Source: DAOTWY01 sp003696565
Lineage (GTDB): Bacteria; Chloroflexota; Anaerolineae; Aggregatilineales; Phototrophicaceae
DNA length: 47,516 nt
Assembly: GCA_034435635.1 (NCBI GenBank)
Contig: DAOTWY010000100.1
Span: 1 to 47,516, forward strand
Direction: 5' to 3'
Under the pieces are notes generated by a model. It did not search any database and was not told the DNA's origin. It saw only the letters and a program-made list of their open reading frames with translations. Numbering within the stretch: position 1 is the first letter of the stretch; each line of letters starts with the position of its first letter. Of the stretch, positions 43,922-47,516 are shown piece after piece. The position numbers and the translations under genes were made by a program.

Positions 43922-44463
43922 GCGTGTTTTTACCGTTTTCTGAGCGCAATCTCATTATCACTGGCTACATCGGACCCGATCAACCGATGCTTGGTAAAGA
44001 GATCGCCAATCGGTTAAAAATGAGTTACGTCAACCTTGAAGCAGAAATCGCTACGCGGATGGATATGCCAGTGGATGAAATCCGTACATATTTTGGTGAA
44101 ACACGCTTGCGTGCTATAGAAGCGGAAATCGTTGGGGAAGCCGTATTACGACGCAGCAGCGTCATCCGTGTGAGTGGACGCACATTAATTCAAGGCAACA
44201 ATTTGGAACGCCTAAGAGAAACGGGACCTATTTTCTGCCTAACAGTCAGCCTTGATGCCATGTTACGCCGGCTACATATTCACATGGGGGCACGTTACCA
44301 CAACCCAAAGGATCGCGCATTAGCCATTGGTGAGCTTAAGCGTGAATGGGCAATCCGTGACGCTGAAGGCATTCATGAAATTGATACAACCGACATGACT
44401 GATGAGGACATCATCAAAACGTTGGTGGGAATATGGCGGTCATTAACAGTTCGTGGCGTATAA
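43918..44463 (+). CDS. Shikimate-kinase-like protein with degenerate P-loop
   Basis: This 181-residue protein follows the shikimate kinase outline: the opening strand, a loop at 16-27 (GYIGPDQPMLGK), LGKEIANRLKMSYVNLEAEI, and GETRLRAIEAEIV around residue 60. The P-loop GxxGxGKST is replaced by GYIGPDQPM, so the Lys that binds ATP is Gln22. The shikimate-binding Asp pair is Asn39/Glu41, and the GGG motif is SGR. Kinase activity is therefore not expected. It is translationally coupled to the HAD phosphatase gene, which suggests the two act together. Role unknown. Confidence 0.75.
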   Translation: MSVFLPFSERNLIITGYIGPDQPMLGKEIANRLKMSYVNLEAEIATRMDMPVDEIRTYFGETRLRAIEAEIVGEAVLRRSSVIRVSGRTLIQGNNLERLRETGPIFCLTVSLDAMLRRLHIHMGARYHNPKDRALAIGELKREWAIRDAEGIHEIDTTDMTDEDIIKTLVGIWRSLTVRGV

Positions 44464-44583
44464 TGGAGTTATCAGTTTTTCGTTAGGAGTTGTTAGCTTG
44501 GTTGAACACTCAATTTGAGGCAGCATTTAACATACCCTTCCAGCTAACTAACGGCTATATACTTCAAAAGTGAGGATAAAGAC

Positions 44584-45387
44584 ATGGCAAAGTTGAGCGT
44601 TACCCTAGCACAAATGCACATTTACTTGGGTGATCCTAAACGCAACTATTACACCATGGAAAAAATGACCACAGAAGCCGCTAACCGTGGGTCTCATTTA
44701 GTGGTTTTCCCTGAGCTTTGGTCAACTGGTTACGCCCTGCCGCAAGCAAAAGAATTTGCACATGTATTAAATGCAGGCTTGTTTGCACAAGTCAGCGGGC
44801 TAGCTAAGCAGAATAAAATTAGCATCACTGGCTCCATGTTAGAAAAACGCGGCATTGAAGTAGCGAACAGCGCATCGTTTTTTGCCCCAAACGGGCGGAT
44901 GATGGGGATTTACCGCAAAATTCATCTCTTTAAGCTCATGGATGAGGACAAATACTTACAACCCGGATCATCCCCGTTAAGCATGGATTTACCATGGGGA
45001 AAGACAGCCTTGGCTATTTGCTATGATTTACGCTTCCCGGAACTCTTCCGTCGATATGCTCTAGACGATGTAACAATGGTTATCATCCCAGCGGAATGGC
45101 CCCTAGAACGTATCGAACATTGGCGCACCTTATTGATTGCCAGAGCAATTGAAAATCAGTGCTATATGATTGGGGTGAACACTGTTGGGCAAATTGGTGA
45201 GACAGTATTCGGTGGGCACTCTATGATTGTTGATCCCTGGGGAAAAATTGTCGTAGAGGCTGGAGAAACAGAACAGCTCATCACGGCAGAAATTGAGCTA
45301 GACCTCATCGACGATGTACGTAAACGCATCCCTGTGTTTGAAGATCGCCGCCCAGAAACTTATGAAAGCATTGATCTGCCGTTTTAA
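44584..45387 (+). CDS. Carbon-nitrogen hydrolase (nitrilase superfamily, omega-amidase-like)
   Basis: This 267-residue enzyme has the full catalytic triad: Glu44 in FPELWSTGY, Lys112 in YRKIHLF and Cys146 in AICYDLRFPE. This group cleaves C-N bonds of amides, and the DLRFPELFRRY block is typical of omega-amidase and related small-amide hydrolases. It is cytoplasmic. AGGA lies before the start in a short AT-rich gap. The stop codon touches the stop of the convergent gene at 45388 with no base between. Confidence 0.9.
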   Translation: MAKLSVTLAQMHIYLGDPKRNYYTMEKMTTEAANRGSHLVVFPELWSTGYALPQAKEFAHVLNAGLFAQVSGLAKQNKISITGSMLEKRGIEVANSASFFAPNGRMMGIYRKIHLFKLMDEDKYLQPGSSPLSMDLPWGKTALAICYDLRFPELFRRYALDDVTMVIIPAEWPLERIEHWRTLLIARAIENQCYMIGVNTVGQIGETVFGGHSMIVDPWGKIVVEAGETEQLITAEIELDLIDDVRKRIPVFEDRRPETYESIDLPF

Positions 45388-45831
45388 CTACCAATGTGCA
45401 AAATAATTGATCATTTTACGCACATTTTGCATATCACATTGAATTTGAAGCTGTCGGGGATTCTCCTTAAGCCCTGGTAAGGCAATTGTGCGTAAATTAC
45501 GGATGATCTCATCCTTCTGGTGTGTAGGGATCAATAAAGCAACTCGTTGTTCTGTTTTTAGTGTTAAGACGACCCCAAAACGTGTTGGAGTTCGTAACGG
45601 CACAATATGTAAGATATAATGCGCTGGAATAATCGCTGGCTCATATAATTTACGGGCATGCGGTTGTAAAATTAAGCGATGGTCGGTCAAAATAGCGTAC
45701 AATGTGGGAATCGTAGATGACCATTTGCCATTAGACCAGCGCGCAATTTCTACGTTATAATCGCCGATAAATCGCTCATTTTGTAAAAGAAGTTGATTGA
45801 CTGTTAACACACTTATGCCTTTCATCATCAT
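45388..45831 (-). CDS. Small protein with a PH/GRAM-like beta-barrel (tentative)
   Basis: I do not recognise this 147-residue protein by family with confidence. The sequence ALTDHRLILQPHARK-type strand (TLYAILTDHRLILQPH) followed by HYILHIVPLRTPTR and GVVLTLKTEQRVALLIP is the strand order of bacterial PH or GRAM domains, with a final helix. The start is uncertain. The ATG at 45831 has no ribosome site, while GTG at 45810 is preceded by AAAGG at normal spacing. It is head-to-head with the Nfu-like gene, 11 bases between the two annotated starts. Confidence 0.6.
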   Translation of the reverse strand: MMMKGISVLTVNQLLLQNERFIGDYNVEIARWSNGKWSSTIPTLYAILTDHRLILQPHARKLYEPAIIPAHYILHIVPLRTPTRFGVVLTLKTEQRVALLIPTHQKDEIIRNLRTIALPGLKENPRQLQIQCDMQNVRKMINYFAHW

Positions 45832-45842
45832 CGAGGTGAAAA

Positions 45843-46124
45843 ATGTCGGAATATTTTACAATGGATATTCAAACCACGACTGACCCAGATATTGTTGAAC
45901 TGATAACCAACCAAACCCTGACCGATCAAGATGAAGAAGTGTACCCCACCCCACAAGCAGGAGAGGTTGGTTCACCCATTGCCCAAGCGATCTTTTTCGC
46001 GGTTGATGGCATCCAGGCTTTGACTCTCGTTGAAGATACCTTGATCGTTACACGGCAACCAGGCTTTAGCTGGGAAGCCATTATTGACGAAATTCGTGAT
46101 GTCTTGCGTGATTTTTTCCTCTAA
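45843..46124 (+). CDS. Stand-alone Nfu N-terminal-domain protein
   Basis: This 93-residue protein fits the Nfu/NifU-scaffold N-terminal domain: a first strand EYFTMDIQTTTDP, then SPIAQAIFFAVDGIQALTLVEDTLIVT, and a C-terminal helix FSWEAIIDEIRDVLRD. The C-terminal CxxC cluster-binding half is absent, so it does not build Fe-S clusters alone. It might guide targets to another scaffold or have a new role. GAGGTGA precedes the start. It lies head-to-head with the PH-like gene, so the promoters must overlap. Confidence 0.75.
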   Translation: MSEYFTMDIQTTTDPDIVELITNQTLTDQDEEVYPTPQAGEVGSPIAQAIFFAVDGIQALTLVEDTLIVTRQPGFSWEAIIDEIRDVLRDFFL

Positions 46125-46156
46125 TCAATTCATCAATGCTTCAGTGTGTCTACCCA

Positions 46157-46639
46157 CTATACACGGAGCGCGTCCTCATCCGGTGGCAGCAATGGGGCAA
46201 AACCAGCAACAATCTGAACATATCCTTGATACCGCGGATTAGCAGAACTAAAAGGATATGCTTCCGGTACAGAACACAACCCAGCTGCCACTGGTGAGAG
46301 TTCCATCTTGTCAATACGATCATTCAACGCCTTTTGTGTTTCAATGATGGCATGTTGATAGTGTTGCGCCCAAAACAAAAATGCTTCTGGTTTTAACAAA
46401 CTTAAAATCGGCAAAGTCTCTGCTTGAAGATGTGCCACCACGCCAGAAATTCCTTGTCGAATCGGCGAGATGACCAACTCTAAAGCTGCTGGTAACACCA
46501 CAAAGCCATGCAACCGAACCCACCCATCGGTCTGTGCATTAATAATGGCATTGATCACCGCTTCTGCTGCGCTGCGGTTTTCCAGGTAAGGCTTGCCTTC
46601 TTCTGTTGGCATATGAATATAAACTGGATATTCTAACAT
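46157..46639 (-). CDS. Decayed REP-associated Y1-transposase-like protein
   Basis: This 160-residue protein keeps the outline of a REP-associated tyrosine transposase: an N-terminal helix, LHGFVVLPAALELVISP, a long helical middle, QHYQHAIIE, then LSPVAAGLCSVPEAYPFSSANP. The metal-binding HUH pair reads Ala52-Leu-Glu54, and the catalytic Tyr position is Lys111, so no DNA cleavage is expected. The frame is open and has AAAGG 7 bases before its start and a TATAAT box on this strand at 46664-46669. It looks like a domesticated or repurposed copy rather than recent debris. Confidence 0.75.
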   Translation of the reverse strand: MLEYPVYIHMPTEEGKPYLENRSAAEAVINAIINAQTDGWVRLHGFVVLPAALELVISPIRQGISGVVAHLQAETLPILSLLKPEAFLFWAQHYQHAIIETQKALNDRIDKMELSPVAAGLCSVPEAYPFSSANPRYQGYVQIVAGFAPLLPPDEDALRV

Positions 46640-46761
46640 ATAATAGCCTTTCTCTTACTTTCCATTATAAATCAGTTTGGCTGAACCACAGTAGGAAAAT
46701 TCAAACGTCGCTGTGTAAAATGAGTGAATGTAACAAAATCAATTAAACAGAGGAAATTTCA

Positions 46762-47516
46762 ATGACAATACTAGTAACAGGTGGAGCAGGCTACATTGGC
46801 AGCCATGTTGTACAAATGTTGATTGAGCGTGGGCATCATGTGGTGGTGTTTGACAACTTAATTGCAGGCTTCCGTGAAGCCGTGCATCCACAAGCTCAGT
46901 TCGTTCAGGGCGATTTACTTAATCCGGTGGAAGTAAACACACTATTTGAGCAGTATGCTTTTGAAGGCATTATGCACTTTGCATCTCACATTCAAGTTGG
47001 CGAAAGTATGCAAAAGCCGTTCAAATATTTGAGAGATAACACCAATGGTATGCTCAACCTGCTAGAAGCAGCAGTCAATCACGATGTCAAACGGTTTATC
47101 CTGTCTTCCACAGCCGCGTTATTTGGTAATCCACAAAAAATGCCAATTGATGAACAAGAAGCGCGTGACCCTGGTAGCGTTTATGGCGAGACAAAATATA
47201 TTGCCGAGCGTCTTTTGCGGTGGATGGATGAAATTTATGGTATGAAATATTGTGCGTTGCGTTATTTTAACGCTTGTGGCGCACATCCCGACGGTCATAT
47301 TGGTGAAGCACATAATCCAGAAACTCATCTGATCCCAATTGTGCTGCAAGTAGCACTTGGTCAACGAGATCATGTCACAATCTATGGCGATGACTATGAT
47401 ACACCAGATGGTACAAATATCCGCGATTATGTGCATGTACAAGACTTAGCACAAGCCCATATCTTGGCATTAGAGGCTTTAAAAGATGGTAAAAGTCGTG
47501 CCTATAACCTGGGGAA
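46762..47516 (+). CDS. galE: UDP-glucose 4-epimerase (partial, runs off the window)
   Basis: The first 251 codons are present, and the 3' end lies beyond the window. The glycine motif TGGAGYIGSH is at 6-15, the catalytic SST and YGETK (YxxxK) follow, and later blocks LRYFNACGAHPDG and YGDDYDTPDGTNIRDYVHV are typical of GalE. It interconverts UDP-glucose and UDP-galactose for surface glycans. AGAGG lies 8 bases before the start. It is divergent from the Y1-like gene across a 122-base gap. Confidence 0.95.
   Translation, partial: MTILVTGGAGYIGSHVVQMLIERGHHVVVFDNLIAGFREAVHPQAQFVQGDLLNPVEVNTLFEQYAFEGIMHFASHIQVGESMQKPFKYLRDNTNGMLNLLEAAVNHDVKRFILSSTAALFGNPQKMPIDEQEARDPGSVYGETKYIAERLLRWMDEIYGMKYCALRYFNACGAHPDGHIGEAHNPETHLIPIVLQVALGQRDHVTIYGDDYDTPDGTNIRDYVHVQDLAQAHILALEALKDGKSRAYNLG

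Noticed and set aside
46157..46639. Active IS200-type insertion sequence
   Set aside because: No HUH, no catalytic Tyr and no flanking palindromes were found; better as a domesticated relic.
1..47516. tRNA or rRNA genes, prophage, integron, toxin-antitoxin pair or cas operon
   Set aside because: I looked for T-loop patterns, structural phage genes, integrases and Cas motifs and saw none; small tRNAs could still be missed by eye.

Overview
The window reads as about 47.5 kb of bacterial chromosome of moderate GC (near 48 percent by eye). It is densely packed, with 43 protein genes supported, many of them overlapping. Several features suggest Chloroflexota, most likely an Anaerolineae-type lineage: a kinase-ATPase-TPR megaprotein, secreted proteins with Thr/Pro linkers and tandem Ig-like domains, a large class A PBP with an acidic cytoplasmic tail, and no outer-membrane biogenesis genes. 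This placement is inference, because the window has no rRNA or other phylogenetic marker. No tRNA, intact transposon, prophage or cas gene was seen.

Layout. 1-12.9 kb holds housekeeping and signalling genes: MBL hydrolase, flippase-like protein, P-type ATPase, DM13 protein, Ser/Thr kinase-ATPase-TPR regulator, DJ-1/PfpI protein, an ECF sigma/anti-sigma pair, HAD phosphatase, tandem thioredoxin and ABM protein. 12.9-19.2 kb is mostly minus strand: gamma-glutamyltransferase, a J-like protein without HPD, small unknowns, a universal stress protein, MsrA (plus strand) and an ATP sulfurylase/APS kinase fusion. 19.5-21.6 kb carries a nucleotidyltransferase coupled to MurJ. 21.8-27.9 kb is a four-gene polar amino-acid ABC operon (aapJQMP type) with unusually large permeases. 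27.9-29.2 kb holds a CRISPR leader and array (9 repeats, 8 spacers), followed by a cobalamin riboswitch with a terminator platform. 29.2-32.4 kb is the btuFCD-type uptake operon under that switch. 32.5-41.2 kb has a GAF histidine kinase, VOC protein, L,D-transpeptidase, Ig-domain secreted protein and PBP1A. 41.4-47.5 kb has ferritin, an SDR-like protein, HAD plus a shikimate-kinase-like protein, a nitrilase-family hydrolase, a PH/GRAM-like protein, a lone Nfu N-domain, a decayed Y1-transposase-like protein and the start of galE.

How parts work together. The two ABC operons bracket the CRISPR locus. Both have a strong hairpin between the binding-protein gene and the first permease gene, which would favour excess binding protein. 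Cobalamin uptake is predicted to be switched off by B12 through transcription termination. L,D-transpeptidase, PBP1A and MurJ are all peptidoglycan functions. MsrA, thioredoxin, ferritin and the universal stress protein form a dispersed stress set.

Most notable. The first, leader-proximal CRISPR spacer begins with a 12-of-13 reverse complement of the repeat, so the first repeat-spacer unit can fold into a hairpin that competes with the repeat's own stem. Separately, four proteins retain recognisable folds but have lost the residues that define catalysis: a J protein without HPD, a shikimate-kinase-like protein without a P-loop, an SDR without Tyr/Lys, and a Y1-transposase-like protein without HUH or Tyr.
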